DNA of 18,013 bases. Origin: Bacteroidales bacterium (GTDB lineage: Bacteria > Bacteroidota > Bacteroidia > Bacteroidales > UBA7960). The stretch is taken from NCBI GenBank assembly GCA_007120675.1, contig SKNE01000070.1:1-18013 (forward strand), read 5' to 3'. Position 1 is the first letter of the stretch. Each line of letters starts with the position of its first letter. This document shows, piece after piece, positions 1 to 7,498 of the stretch. The notes below the pieces were generated by a model. The model searched no databases. It worked only from the letters and a program-made list of their open reading frames with translations, and was not told the DNA's origin. The position numbers were made by a program, and so were the translations under genes.

Positions 1-749
1 ACGCTGGCGCGGTACTGGTTGGTACCGCTGCGGGTGATGGCGTTCACGTTGGCACCGGTGAATCCGCCCTGGCGGACGTCAAAGGGAGCGATGTTGATCT
101 GGATCTCCTCGATGGCATCCATGCTGATGGGGTTGGATCCGGCGAACTGTGCTGAGCCCAGGCCAAAGTTGTTGTTGTAGATGTTCCCGTCAATGGTGTA
201 ATTGTTGAAACGGTTGTCGCGTCCGGCAAAGCTTGACCCGTTGCTCAGCGGGCTCATGCGGGTGAAGTCCTCGATGGTCCGTGAGATGGTGGGCATCTGG
301 CGGATGTTGTCAGAGGACAGGTTGGTGGCCGCACCGGTGCGGTCGGCGTTCATGATGGGATCGATGCGACCGAGCACCACCACCTCGTCAAGGATCATGC
401 CGGTCTCCACCAGCATGAACACCAGGGTCCGGCTCTCACCCAGGGCCAGGCGCAGGTCGGCGATCGCATCCGACTCAAAGCCCACGTGGGAGGCTGTAAC
501 GGTATACGGCCCACCGGTACGCACGTTGGGCAGGTTGAAACGTCCGTCCTCACGGGTCACCGTTCCGTAACGGGTGCCGGAAGGCTCATGCACAGCCACC
601 ACGTTGGCATTGGGAATGGGCACGTTGTTGTAGTCGAACACCATGCCCTCAATGGCCGAGGTGGTCACCCCCTGTGCAAAAACTGCATTCGATCCGGACA
701 GAAGGACAAATGCAGTCATGAAAGTCATTAATGTAATCAGTTTTCTCAT
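1..749 (-). CDS. Oar-type TonB-dependent receptor, N-terminal part (3' end outside window)
   Basis: Outer-membrane receptor of the TonB-dependent/Oar type, cut by the left edge after about 249 residues. Residues 1-25 are a signal peptide (MRKL start, hydrophobic core, likely cleavage after VFA). Residues about 30-115 form a carboxypeptidase-regulatory-like beta-sandwich (IEGMVFD, the EDGRFNLPNVRTGG segment, VTASHVGFES). The plug domain follows, with DEVVVLG near 121-127, the YTIDGNIYNN segment near 184-193 and GANVNAITRSGTN near 232-244; the last is typical of Oar-like receptors. Family members import ligands or act in surface adhesion using TonB energy; no ligand can be read here. ATG at 749-747 is chosen because the signal peptide begins there and a good promoter lies about 70 bases upstream. 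No SusD partner is visible. Confidence 0.93.
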   Translation of the reverse strand, partial: MRKLITLMTFMTAFVLLSGSNAVFAQGVTTSAIEGMVFDYNNVPIPNANVVAVHEPSGTRYGTVTREDGRFNLPNVRTGGPYTVTASHVGFESDAIADLRLALGESRTLVFMLVETGMILDEVVVLGRIDPIMNADRTGAATNLSSDNIRQMPTISRTIEDFTRMSPLSNGSSFAGRDNRFNNYTIDGNIYNNNFGLGSAQFAGSNPISMDAIEEIQINIAPFDVRQGGFTGANVNAITRSGTNQYRAS

Positions 750-1069
750 TGCGTTTTGTGTTTGGTTAATGAAAGAAAATGGACAGATTGATTGAGGTTG
801 ACAAATAGTTCGGTTTACAAAATTAGCCGTCAAATGCTTAGGCACAACACCAGATAGGTTAAATAATCCTTGCATCAGGATTAAGTGAAGGTTAAATACA
901 TCACTGAATTTGGGCCTTAAAAATAAAGGATTTTACCCTATCCCTGAAGCCAAATTGAAAAAAGTTTTCAACGAGAAATTAACAATCTGGACAATGCCCA
1001 TATGATAAGGGACAAGCCCCTAATTTTTCGCCTGTTGCATGACGCCAGTTCAGGCGTATGGGCCGGAGT
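750..1069. other. Intergenic region between an outer-membrane protein gene and the receptor gene
   Basis: This AT-rich stretch of 320 bases has no convincing reading frame on either strand. It holds the receptor promoter (818-848). A 6-bp inverted repeat, CGCCTG/CAGGCG, lies around 1029-1056 just past the stop of the neighbouring gene, but no T-run follows it on the minus strand, so it is not called a terminator. Nothing else is recognisable. Confidence 0.6.
818..848 (-). promoter_or_regulatory. Bacteroidota-type promoter for the TonB-dependent receptor
   Basis: On the minus strand a TAATTTTG box (825-818) fits the -7 consensus TAnnTTTG. It is preceded, after exactly 19 bases, by GTTG (848-845), close to the -33 consensus TTTG. 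Transcription would begin near 811, giving a leader of about 60 bases before the receptor ATG. Inferred from sequence only. Confidence 0.6.
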
Positions 1070-1837
1070 TTAAAATGGCTGGCGCATCAAAAAGGTGTAG
1101 GAGAGTCCGAAACTCCACACGGTGTTGAACTGGTGTCGCTTACGGTAGCATTCAAAAGTACCGGCGCAGCTGATTTCATCTTTCCCATAGCGGGTGCGCA
1201 GGGGGGTGATCCCCTGCGAGAAGCGCATGTGAAAGCGGAGTCCGTCGGATATTGGCAGGTACAGGCCTGCCAGCAAGTTGAGTTCGGCTGCCTTGAAAGG
1301 CCTCAATTCGGCCATCAGGTCGGTCACATCCATCCCCTCGTTCTCCTCAAAATGGCCTACCACCACCGATGCCGACACCCCAAACTCCCCGCTCATGTGC
1401 TCCACGTAGGGCAGTCGTGTAAGGGGAGAGAAATCAAACTGCAGCAAAAGGGGCACCTCCACATAGTGCAGGTTAAAGCGGTAGTCCCTGTAGCCACTGG
1501 GATCGGGCTCAATGGGATCGTCTTCTTTCCATGGACTGCCTGCCGGGAAATATCCATGCAGCTTATTCGCATGCTCTTCATCCCATGGCTCATGGTATGC
1601 CCTGCTTCCTTTCTGTATGTACATGAGCTCCAGCTGCAGCCGGGCATGGCTGTGTACATCCGTATTGGTGAACACCAATGCATACCAGCCCAGCTTGTCG
1701 GGTCCCCCCGCGTCGTCGCCCGACACTTCACTGGCCGTGACACCCGCTTCGAAGCCACCACGAAAGGTCTGGGCGGCGATCCCTTGCCAGGCCATCACGA
1801 AACAAACACCCAAAATCAATCTGACGAAGCCTTTCAT
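1070..1837 (-). CDS. Outer-membrane beta-barrel protein, PorT-like (OMP_b-brl_2)
   Basis: Predicted 255-residue outer-membrane barrel. An in-frame ATG lies 51 bases further upstream, but the start at 1837 is preferred because it places a classical signal peptide first (MKGFVRLILG, hydrophobic core to about residue 21, then AAQ). Features of the PF13568 barrel family are GGFEAGVTASEVSGD after the signal, the LQLELMYIQKGSR strand, the YVEVPLLLQFDF strand, repeated amphipathic strands and an SYTF ending segment. Such proteins are often annotated PorT-like, but that does not prove a role in type IX secretion. It lies 57 bases behind nadD and may be read through from it. Function unknown beyond outer-membrane location. 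Confidence 0.85.
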   Translation of the reverse strand: MKGFVRLILGVCFVMAWQGIAAQTFRGGFEAGVTASEVSGDDAGGPDKLGWYALVFTNTDVHSHARLQLELMYIQKGSRAYHEPWDEEHANKLHGYFPAGSPWKEDDPIEPDPSGYRDYRFNLHYVEVPLLLQFDFSPLTRLPYVEHMSGEFGVSASVVVGHFEENEGMDVTDLMAELRPFKAAELNLLAGLYLPISDGLRFHMRFSQGITPLRTRYGKDEISCAGTFECYRKRHQFNTVWSFGLSYTFLMRQPF

Positions 1838-1894
1838 AAGGCCATAAAGATAATCAATAATCCTTTTTTCCTGGCCGAATGATGGCATGGAGGC

Positions 1895-2482
1895 TTAGAT
1901 CCCCTTGTAGTAGGCCCTGGCTGATATGGTGTTCAACACCTTATCGGGCAGTAGGTAGCGAGGGCTTTTCCCCGAGGCGATCTGCTGCCTGATGTTGGAG
2001 GAGGAGATCTGCAGGAGTGGCGCGTCGATGAGGGTCACCCGGGGGTGGGACAGGTGGGGTGGGTCCACCACGCCGGGCCGGGGATAGACAACTATCGGGA
2101 CCAGGTCCATCAGTTCACGGTAGTCTTTCCATTGGTGAAAATCCTCCAGGTTATCCGAACCGATGATCAGCCGGAAATCCCTGCCAGGGTGATTATTCAT
2201 CAAGTACTTCACGGTACGGATGGTGTAAGAGGGGCGGGACATCGTCAGCTCGGCATCACATAGCGCAAAGGCGGGGTTGCCTTGAATGGCCAGCTCCAGG
2301 AGCTCCCTCCTGCCGTTTTCATCCAGCAGCTCAGTATCTTTCTTAAAAGGGTTTTGGGGGGATAACACGAACCAGACCTGGTCCATGTCCGTCTGCTCAA
2401 CAAAGTGTTGGGCAATGATCAGGTGACCGGTATGCACCGGGTTGAAGGAGCCAAATAAAAGTCCTGTCTTTACACTGTCCAT
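1895..2482 (-). CDS. nadD: Nicotinate-nucleotide adenylyltransferase
   Basis: Cytoplasmic enzyme of NAD synthesis: nicotinate mononucleotide plus ATP gives deamido-NAD and pyrophosphate. At 195 residues it is of normal size. The nucleotidyltransferase signature is present: GSFNPVHTGH at residues 11-20 (the HxGH loop binding ATP phosphates), RPSYTIRT at 83-90, IIGSDNL at 106-112 and ISSSNIR at 159-165, the C-terminal ATP-binding motif. The start is ATG at 2482 with a weak AGGGG upstream. The gene lies 83 bases behind gmk, and this gap contains a strong GC-rich hairpin (2497-2524). The order yicC-gmk-nadD recurs in Bacteroidota, so co-transcription is likely. Confidence 0.97.
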   Translation of the reverse strand: MDSVKTGLLFGSFNPVHTGHLIIAQHFVEQTDMDQVWFVLSPQNPFKKDTELLDENGRRELLELAIQGNPAFALCDAELTMSRPSYTIRTVKYLMNNHPGRDFRLIIGSDNLEDFHQWKDYRELMDLVPIVVYPRPGVVDPPHLSHPRVTLIDAPLLQISSSNIRQQIASGKSPRYLLPDKVLNTISARAYYKGI

Positions 2483-2496
2483 GGATCCCCTGTTTG

Positions 2497-2524
2497 CGCC
2501 ACACCCGCCTGTGACCGTGTGGCG
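2497..2524 (-). repeat. Perfect 8-bp inverted repeat in the gmk-nadD gap
   Basis: CGCCACAC (2497-2504) and GTGTGGCG (2517-2524) are perfectly complementary around a 12-base loop, and a G-T pair can extend the stem by one. In the mRNA the hairpin would end about 14 bases before the nadD ATG. A 9-base direct repeat, TGGCGTGGC, at 2520-2528 and 2533-2541 overlaps its right arm. No T-run follows, so it is not a simple terminator. It could affect nadD translation or mRNA processing; this is inference. Confidence 0.45.
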
Positions 2525-2565
2525 TGGCCTGATGGCGTGGCATGGGTTCTGCCTGCACCGAAACT

Positions 2566-3144
2566 TTATGCCTTGTCCCTGGCAATAAAGCCCTTTACCA
2601 TCCTGACCGCTTCACTGATGGCTTCATCAAGACGGTCATTCACGATGACATGATCGAAAAACCGGGCAGCGGACAACTCCTGTTCTGCCTTGCCCAGCCT
2701 CTTTTTCAGGCTTTCCTCCGATTCTGTCTGGCGGTTGACCAGCCGTTCTTTCAGCACCTCCAGTGAGGGTGGCCTGATAAAGAGGGAGAGTGCCTGGTCG
2801 GGGTATTGCTCCTTGATCTTCAACCCGCCAGCCACATCCACATCAAAGACTACGTGGAACCCCTCTCCCCACAGCCGTTCCACCTCTGAGCGGAGGGTTC
2901 CGTAGTAACTCCCGGGGTACACCTCTTCCCACTCCAGGAAAGCGTCCTGCCCAATCTTTTCCCGGAACCCTTCAGGACTCATGAAGTAGTAGTCCACCCC
3001 GTCCTGCTCTCCCGGTCGTCTCTCCCGGCTGCAGGCCGAAACGGAAAACGCCAGGCCCGGGACCTCCCGGAGCACCCCCCTTACGATGCTGGTTTTACCC
3101 GCCCCCGAGGGGGCCGAAAAGATAAACAGTTTGTCTCCCTTCAT
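2566..3144 (-). CDS. gmk: Guanylate kinase
   Basis: Phosphorylates GMP and dGMP to GDP and dGDP with ATP in the cytoplasm. At 192 residues it has normal length. The P-loop APSGAGKT is at residues 11-18. The GMP-binding segment SRERRPGEQDGVDYYF is at 39-54, followed by FLEWEEVYPGSYYGT at 69-83 and DVDVAGG at 101-107. Many bacterial enzymes have Gln where this last motif has Ala; the change is noted without implying loss of activity. The ATG comes one base after the yicC stop codon, so the two genes are probably translationally coupled. Confidence 0.97.
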   Translation of the reverse strand: MKGDKLFIFSAPSGAGKTSIVRGVLREVPGLAFSVSACSRERRPGEQDGVDYYFMSPEGFREKIGQDAFLEWEEVYPGSYYGTLRSEVERLWGEGFHVVFDVDVAGGLKIKEQYPDQALSLFIRPPSLEVLKERLVNRQTESEESLKKRLGKAEQELSAARFFDHVIVNDRLDEAISEAVRMVKGFIARDKA

Positions 3145-3145
3145 G

Positions 3146-4021
3146 TCACAATATATTCATTAGCTGTTCCTTGATCTTCTCCAGCTCGTCCTTCATCTGC
3201 ACCACGATCTTCTGGATGGCTGCATCGTTGGCTTTGCTCCCGATGGTATTGATCTCGCGGCCAATCTCCTGGGCAATGAAGCCCAGCTTTTTCCCCCCGG
3301 AGGACTCATCCTCAAGGCAATCAGAGAAATAGGCAATATGGTTTTCCAGCCTCACAAGCTCTTCGGTGATATCCAGCTTTTCGAGGTAATAGATCAGCTC
3401 TTGTTCAAAGCGATTTTGATCCAGTGCCTCCCCCAGCTGCAACTTTTCCAGGCTTGCCATGAGCCTGTCCCTGACTGCTTCACGCCTGCCGGCATCCAGG
3501 GGCCGCAGCGCTTCAAGCAGCCTGGCTATATGCTGAATGCGCAGGGCAAAATCCCCGGCCAGGGTGCTCCCTTCGGACACCCGGTAACGGTCGCACTGCG
3601 TCAAAGCTTCCCCGATGGCTTGTTCCAGTGATTGCCACCCGGTGTCATCCAGTGCTTGCTGATCCTGCTGTACAATCTCCGGCAACCGTAAAATAGCCGG
3701 GATCAACTCTTCCGATGCGGGTTCTCCCATCGCCTCGGCAAAGTCCTTCAGTTCCCTGTAGTATCTCTCCATCAGGGCCTTGTTCAGGGCAAAGGCACCC
3801 GTATTGTTTTGCCCATTGATGCTGATAACCAGCTCCGCCTTCCCCCGCTCCAGTGCGGAGCTTAGCAAGGCCCTGATTTCCTGCTCCCTGCCGCGAAAGA
3901 CCGCGGGCATCTTCAAATTCAGGTCCAGTCCCTTGCCATTGAGGCAGCGCAGCTCAACATTCACCTGCAGATCGCCAAAACGGCACGCGGCTTTACCATA
4001 ACCTGTCATGGATTTAATCAT
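3146..4021 (-). CDS. yicC: YicC-family endoribonuclease
   Basis: Full-length YicC protein of 291 residues. It opens with the family signature MIKSMTGYG at residues 1-9. It ends with the conserved C-terminal domain (formerly DUF1732), shown by DITEELVRLENHI, the SSGGKKLGFIAQEIGREINTI segment, SKANDA and a helical tail KDELEKIKEQLMNIL. YicC proteins of E. coli and B. subtilis have been reported as endoribonucleases that contribute to sRNA turnover; the same role here is inferred by homology. It is followed immediately by gmk and preceded by a 95-base gap after metK. Confidence 0.95.
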   Translation of the reverse strand: MIKSMTGYGKAACRFGDLQVNVELRCLNGKGLDLNLKMPAVFRGREQEIRALLSSALERGKAELVISINGQNNTGAFALNKALMERYYRELKDFAEAMGEPASEELIPAILRLPEIVQQDQQALDDTGWQSLEQAIGEALTQCDRYRVSEGSTLAGDFALRIQHIARLLEALRPLDAGRREAVRDRLMASLEKLQLGEALDQNRFEQELIYYLEKLDITEELVRLENHIAYFSDCLEDESSGGKKLGFIAQEIGREINTIGSKANDAAIQKIVVQMKDELEKIKEQLMNIL

Positions 4022-4067
4022 GCTTTCAATAGCTTATGTGGAAATACGATACCTGCCAGTGGAACGG

Positions 4068-4111
4068 CTGCCGGCAATGTCAACCCGGGACACCGGGAAA
4101 AGGGCCGGCAG
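4068..4111 (-). repeat. Nested inverted repeats between metK and yicC
   Basis: An outer pair CTGCCGGC (4068-4075) and GCCGGCAG (4104-4111) encloses an inner pair CCCGG (4084-4088) and CCGGG (4093-4097) with a 4-base loop. The structure starts five bases after the metK stop codon. No T-run follows on the minus strand, so it is not a standard intrinsic terminator. It could shield the metK 3' end or act as a processing site; this is inference. Confidence 0.45.
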
Positions 4112-4116
4112 ACAGA

Positions 4117-5430
4117 TCACAAAAAGGCCTTTTTGAACTGCTCCACACAGTCGAGCTTTTCCCAGGCAAAGAAGTCCACCTCTTTGAAGACCTTTCTTTC
4201 TCCGTTCACCATTTTTGTGAACGTGTTGCTGTCTTCGTAGGTCACCTCCACCACCTTGCGATCGTGGCTGCGACCAAAGTGTCCGTAGGTAGCCGTTCTC
4301 TGGTAGATCGGATTCTGTAAACCAAATTTTTGAATGATGCCGTAGGGACTCAGGTCACACACCTCCCTGATCTTTGCAGCTATCTCGCCATCACTGCTTT
4401 TCACCCTTGCCGTGCCGTAAGTGTTGACATAGACGCCCACAGGCTCCTTGACACCGATGGCATAGGCCAGCTGCACAAGCACCTCGTCGGCGATCCCCGC
4501 GGCCACCATGTTTTTGGCGATGTGCCGCGCTGCATAGGCAGCCGAACGGTCCACCTTGCTGGCATCCTTGCCGGAAAAGGCGCCGCCCCCGTGCGCGCCC
4601 TTCCCTCCGTAGGTGTCCACAATGATCTTTCGGCCTGTCAGTCCGGTGTCACCATGGGGGCCGCCAATGACAAACTTACCCGTTGGATTCACAAGCAGTT
4701 TGTACCCGTTGTCGAAGAGGGGTGCCAGGCGATCCGGCAGGTAGCGTTTGGCGCGGGGTATGAGAATATCCTGGACATCCCGGCGGATCTGGTCCTGCAT
4801 GAGCTTTTCAGCTTCCATCCGGCCTGTGCCGTTCTCTGATGCTTTCACAAATTCATCGTGCTGGGTGCTCAGCACGATGGTATCGATCGCCACCGGCTGG
4901 TTTTTGTCATCATAACGGATGGTGACCTGGGCCTTGCTGTCGGGTCGCAGGTAGCGCATCTGCACTGCTTCCTTCCTGATGGACGCCAGCTCTTGCAGCA
5001 ATATGTGCGACAAGTCAATGGCCAGGGGCATATAGTCATCGGTTTCCCGGCAGGCATAGCCAAACATCATCCCCTGGTCGCCTGCTCCCATGTCCTCTTC
5101 CCTTTGCCGGACCACACCCTGGTAGATATCGGGCGACTGCTCGTGAATGGCGGAAATCACCCCGCATGATTCGGCCTCAAACTTATACGCCGAGCGGGTA
5201 TAACCAATCTGTGTGAGCACCCTTCTCACCACCTGCTGGATATCAACCCAGCAGGCGGTTCGCACCTCCCCGCTGCAAAACACGAGGCCGGTGGTGACCA
5301 TCGTCTCACAGGCTACCTTGGCATGGGGGTCCTGGCGCAGGAACTCGTCCAGCAAAGCATCTGAAATCTGATCGGCGATCTTGTCGGGATGACCTTCCGA
5401 CACCGACTCCGAGGTGAATAAATAGCCCAT
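4117..5430 (-). CDS. metK: S-adenosylmethionine synthase
   Basis: Makes S-adenosylmethionine from methionine and ATP, the methyl donor of the cell. Conserved motifs are EGHPDK at residues 12-17, the signature GAGDQG at 115-120 and the glycine-rich GGGAFSGKD loop at 281-289, with GGPHGDTGLTGRKI near 256-269. At 437 residues it is longer than the roughly 385-residue E. coli enzyme, through insertions (for example around 160-230) and a C-terminal extension (KVVEVTYEDSN... to KKAFL). I recall similar lengths in Bacteroides-type enzymes. ATG at 5430 fits the MGYLFTSESVSEGHPDK start. A -7 promoter element lies about 35 bases upstream, and the short leader leaves no room for a SAM riboswitch. Confidence 0.97.
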   Translation of the reverse strand: MGYLFTSESVSEGHPDKIADQISDALLDEFLRQDPHAKVACETMVTTGLVFCSGEVRTACWVDIQQVVRRVLTQIGYTRSAYKFEAESCGVISAIHEQSPDIYQGVVRQREEDMGAGDQGMMFGYACRETDDYMPLAIDLSHILLQELASIRKEAVQMRYLRPDSKAQVTIRYDDKNQPVAIDTIVLSTQHDEFVKASENGTGRMEAEKLMQDQIRRDVQDILIPRAKRYLPDRLAPLFDNGYKLLVNPTGKFVIGGPHGDTGLTGRKIIVDTYGGKGAHGGGAFSGKDASKVDRSAAYAARHIAKNMVAAGIADEVLVQLAYAIGVKEPVGVYVNTYGTARVKSSDGEIAAKIREVCDLSPYGIIQKFGLQNPIYQRTATYGHFGRSHDRKVVEVTYEDSNTFTKMVNGERKVFKEVDFFAWEKLDCVEQFKKAFL

Positions 5431-5464
5431 ATGAATTCAATTATGTTCTTGCGGAAAATTGTCG

Positions 5465-5472
5465 CAAAGGTA
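5465..5472 (-). promoter_or_regulatory. Candidate -7 promoter element for metK
   Basis: The minus strand reads TACCTTTG here, a perfect match to TAnnTTTG. Transcription would start near 5458 and give a leader of about 28 bases before the metK ATG. No good TTTG was found at the expected -33 distance, so confidence is moderate. Confidence 0.5.
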
Positions 5473-5500
5473 AGCATTTATCGCCAAAGGCTTTTGCCAA

Positions 5501-6409
5501 CTAGAGCGTCATGGACCGGAATACGTCTTCCAGGCTCTGCTCCTCCTGCTGCATGGACAATATGGTCAGGTCATTGTCAACGGCGTGCCTGAAGATCTCC
5601 CGCCGGATGTCCCGAACCGATCGTGTGTAAATACGGTAGGTGGCATTCCCTTCCGTAACCACTTCCACCACGCCGTCCAGCAGCCTGAGTGCCGACAGAT
5701 CGGCGTCCCGCTCAAACTGAACCAGCACCACCTGCTTCGAGCGGTTGAGCAACCTGAGCTCCCTGGTGGGGGCATCCGCCATGAGTTTCCCATTGTGGAG
5801 AATGATCACCCGGCTGCAAACCGCCTCCACCTCCTGCATGATATGGGTTGACAGGATGACGGTCTTTTGCCTGCCAATGTCCTGTATCAGCTGCCTGATC
5901 TCCGCCAGCTGGTTGGGATCCAGTCCGGATGTTGGCTCATCCAGGATCAGCACCGCGGGGTCGTGTATGAGGGCTTGAGCCAGTCCCACCCGCTGCCGGT
6001 AACCCCTGGAGAGCCTGCCGATGGTTTTTTTGTACTCTGCCTCCAGTCCCGTCATTTCAATCATCTGGTCCACCCTGCTTCGCGCCTGGGATCCAATCTT
6101 GTATACCCCGGCCACAAACAGCAGGTATTCACGCACATACATATCAGGATACAGGGGGTTGTTTTCGGGCAGGTAGCCCACCAGGCGCCTGATCTGCAGG
6201 GCTTCTTTCTGAACGTCGTATCCACACAGGGTAAGGGTGCCTGATGAGGGGGGCAGGTAGGAGACCATGATGCGCATCATGGTGGATTTCCCGGCACCAT
6301 TGGGACCCAGCAGGGCCAGCACTTCCCCCTCCCCCACTTCAAATGACAGATCGTCCAGGGCTTTCTGGCGCCCATAGTATTTGCTGACATTTTTTACTGC
6401 GACCGACAT
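5501..6409 (-). CDS. gldA: GldA-like ABC transporter ATP-binding protein
   Basis: ATPase subunit of an ABC transporter, 302 residues. Walker A GPNGAGKS is at 35-42, the Q-loop region YLPENNPLYPDM at 79-90, the signature LSRGYRQR at 133-140, Walker B LILDEPT at 154-160 and the switch His at 189. The PENNPLY segment and the about 90-residue C-terminal extension after the ABC core resemble GldA, the ATPase that works with the permease GldF and the protein GldG in gliding Bacteroidota. GldA-type genes are also common in non-motile members, so gliding cannot be inferred. No permease gene is adjacent. ATG at 6409 has AAGGAG just before it. It diverges from rsgA across 44 bases. Confidence 0.85.
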   Translation of the reverse strand: MSVAVKNVSKYYGRQKALDDLSFEVGEGEVLALLGPNGAGKSTMMRIMVSYLPPSSGTLTLCGYDVQKEALQIRRLVGYLPENNPLYPDMYVREYLLFVAGVYKIGSQARSRVDQMIEMTGLEAEYKKTIGRLSRGYRQRVGLAQALIHDPAVLILDEPTSGLDPNQLAEIRQLIQDIGRQKTVILSTHIMQEVEAVCSRVIILHNGKLMADAPTRELRLLNRSKQVVLVQFERDADLSALRLLDGVVEVVTEGNATYRIYTRSVRDIRREIFRHAVDNDLTILSMQQEEQSLEDVFRSMTL

Positions 6410-6414
6410 ATCTC

Positions 6415-6445
6415 CTTGCGCTTTACGGCGAATTTAGTAATTTTA
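6415..6445 (+). promoter_or_regulatory. Candidate promoter for rsgA
   Basis: CTTG (6415-6418), a 19-base spacer and TAATTTTA (6438-6445) match the -33/-7 layout with one mismatch in each box. Transcription would start close to 6450, only a few bases before ATG 6454, so the mRNA would be nearly leaderless. The CTTG overlaps the Shine-Dalgarno region of the divergent gldA. Confidence 0.45.
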
Positions 6446-6453
6446 TTCACATC

Positions 6454-7401
6454 ATGGATGGTATGAACGAAGGGACACAGCAGGGTATTGTTACCAGGTC
6501 GACGGGCAGCTGGTATGATGTGATGAAGGCCGATGGGAACATGATCCGGTGTCGCCTGCGCGGCAGGCTGAAGATGGCTGGGTCCAAAGCCACCAATCCG
6601 GTGGCCGTAGGCGACAGGGTCGTTTACCGCCTGGAAGAGGGGGGATCCGGTGGACTGATAGAGGAGATCCTCGACAGGAAGAATTACATCATACGCAAGG
6701 CCACCAAGCTATCCAGGCAAACCCACGTCATCGCCGCCAACCTGGACCAGGCCGTACTCATTGTTACCTTGTCCTATCCCCGCACCTCCACCGGATTTAT
6801 CGACCGCTTCCTGGTCACCTGCGAGGCTTATTCCATCCCTGCCCGCCTGGTCTTCAACAAGTATGATCTTTTGACCGGCGAAGAGGAGCTGGCCAGGCTT
6901 GGTGCGCTGATGGACATTTACGCTGAAGCGGGTTATCCCTGCATTTCCGTATCAGCCACCCATGGCACCAGGCTGGACGACTTCGACCGGCTGCTTAAGG
7001 AGAAGGTGTCGCTGCTGGCGGGGCATTCGGGGGTGGGTAAATCGGCCCTGGTGAACGCCATTGAGCCAGCCCTCAACCTGAAGGTGCGGGAGATCTCCAG
7101 GGTACACAAGAAGGGGCGCCACACCACCACGTTTGCCGAGATGTTCAGCCTGGAAAACGGCGGCCGCATCATCGACACCCCTGGCATTAAGGAGTTTGGA
7201 CTGGTGGATTTTGAAGCCTGGGAGCTGTGCCATTATTTCCCTGAGATGCGGCGCTTCTTCAACCTTTGCCGGTACGACAACTGCACCCACTTCAACGAGC
7301 CGGCCTGCAGGGTAAAGGAGGAGGTGGAGCGTGGCAGGATCAGCATGGAACGTTACGAAAATTACCTGAATATGCTGCTGGGTGAGGACGTCATGAAATA
7401 G
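6454..7401 (+). CDS. rsgA: Ribosome small subunit-dependent GTPase A
   Basis: GTPase that acts late in 30S subunit maturation, 315 residues. An OB-fold covers about residues 8-90. The GTPase core is circularly permuted, with motifs in the order G4-G1-G2-G3: NKYD at 135-138, the P-loop GHSGVGKS at 190-197, GRHTTT at 221-226 and DTPG at 241-244. The C-terminal zinc site is C272, C277, H279, C285 (in CRYDNCTHFNEPAC). ATG 6454 is used, but ATG 6463, three codons on, is also possible, and neither has a good Shine-Dalgarno sequence. An intrinsic terminator follows 28 bases after the stop, before dtd. Confidence 0.97.
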   Translation: MDGMNEGTQQGIVTRSTGSWYDVMKADGNMIRCRLRGRLKMAGSKATNPVAVGDRVVYRLEEGGSGGLIEEILDRKNYIIRKATKLSRQTHVIAANLDQAVLIVTLSYPRTSTGFIDRFLVTCEAYSIPARLVFNKYDLLTGEEELARLGALMDIYAEAGYPCISVSATHGTRLDDFDRLLKEKVSLLAGHSGVGKSALVNAIEPALNLKVREISRVHKKGRHTTTFAEMFSLENGGRIIDTPGIKEFGLVDFEAWELCHYFPEMRRFFNLCRYDNCTHFNEPACRVKEEVERGRISMERYENYLNMLLGEDVMK

Positions 7402-7428
7402 TCTGTGCCGGTGGACAGCCTTCGGTGG

Positions 7429-7453
7429 GGCAGGCTTTGACCCTGCCTTTTTT
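7429..7453 (+). terminator. Intrinsic terminator after rsgA
   Basis: GGCAGG (7429-7434) pairs perfectly with CCTGCC (7442-7447) around a 7-base loop and is followed directly by six T residues (7448-7453). It would end the rsgA transcript, possibly with some read-through into dtd, for which no clear separate promoter was found. Confidence 0.75.
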
Positions 7454-7498
7454 ACCAGTCGCCGGACTGAAAGCAGCCAATGAATGAACGAAGAAATT

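Noticed and set aside
1058..1882. A 274-residue plus-strand reading frame almost coextensive with the outer-membrane protein gene
   Set aside because: The minus-strand frame has a signal peptide and barrel strands. The plus-strand frame has no signal, domain or plausible ribosome-binding site and its composition (many His, Gln, Pro) is typical of an antisense shadow in high-GC DNA.
5431..5500. A SAM riboswitch upstream of metK
   Set aside because: The predicted leader is about 28 bases and the whole gap to gldA is 70 bases, too short for a SAM-I aptamer, and no recognisable core was seen.
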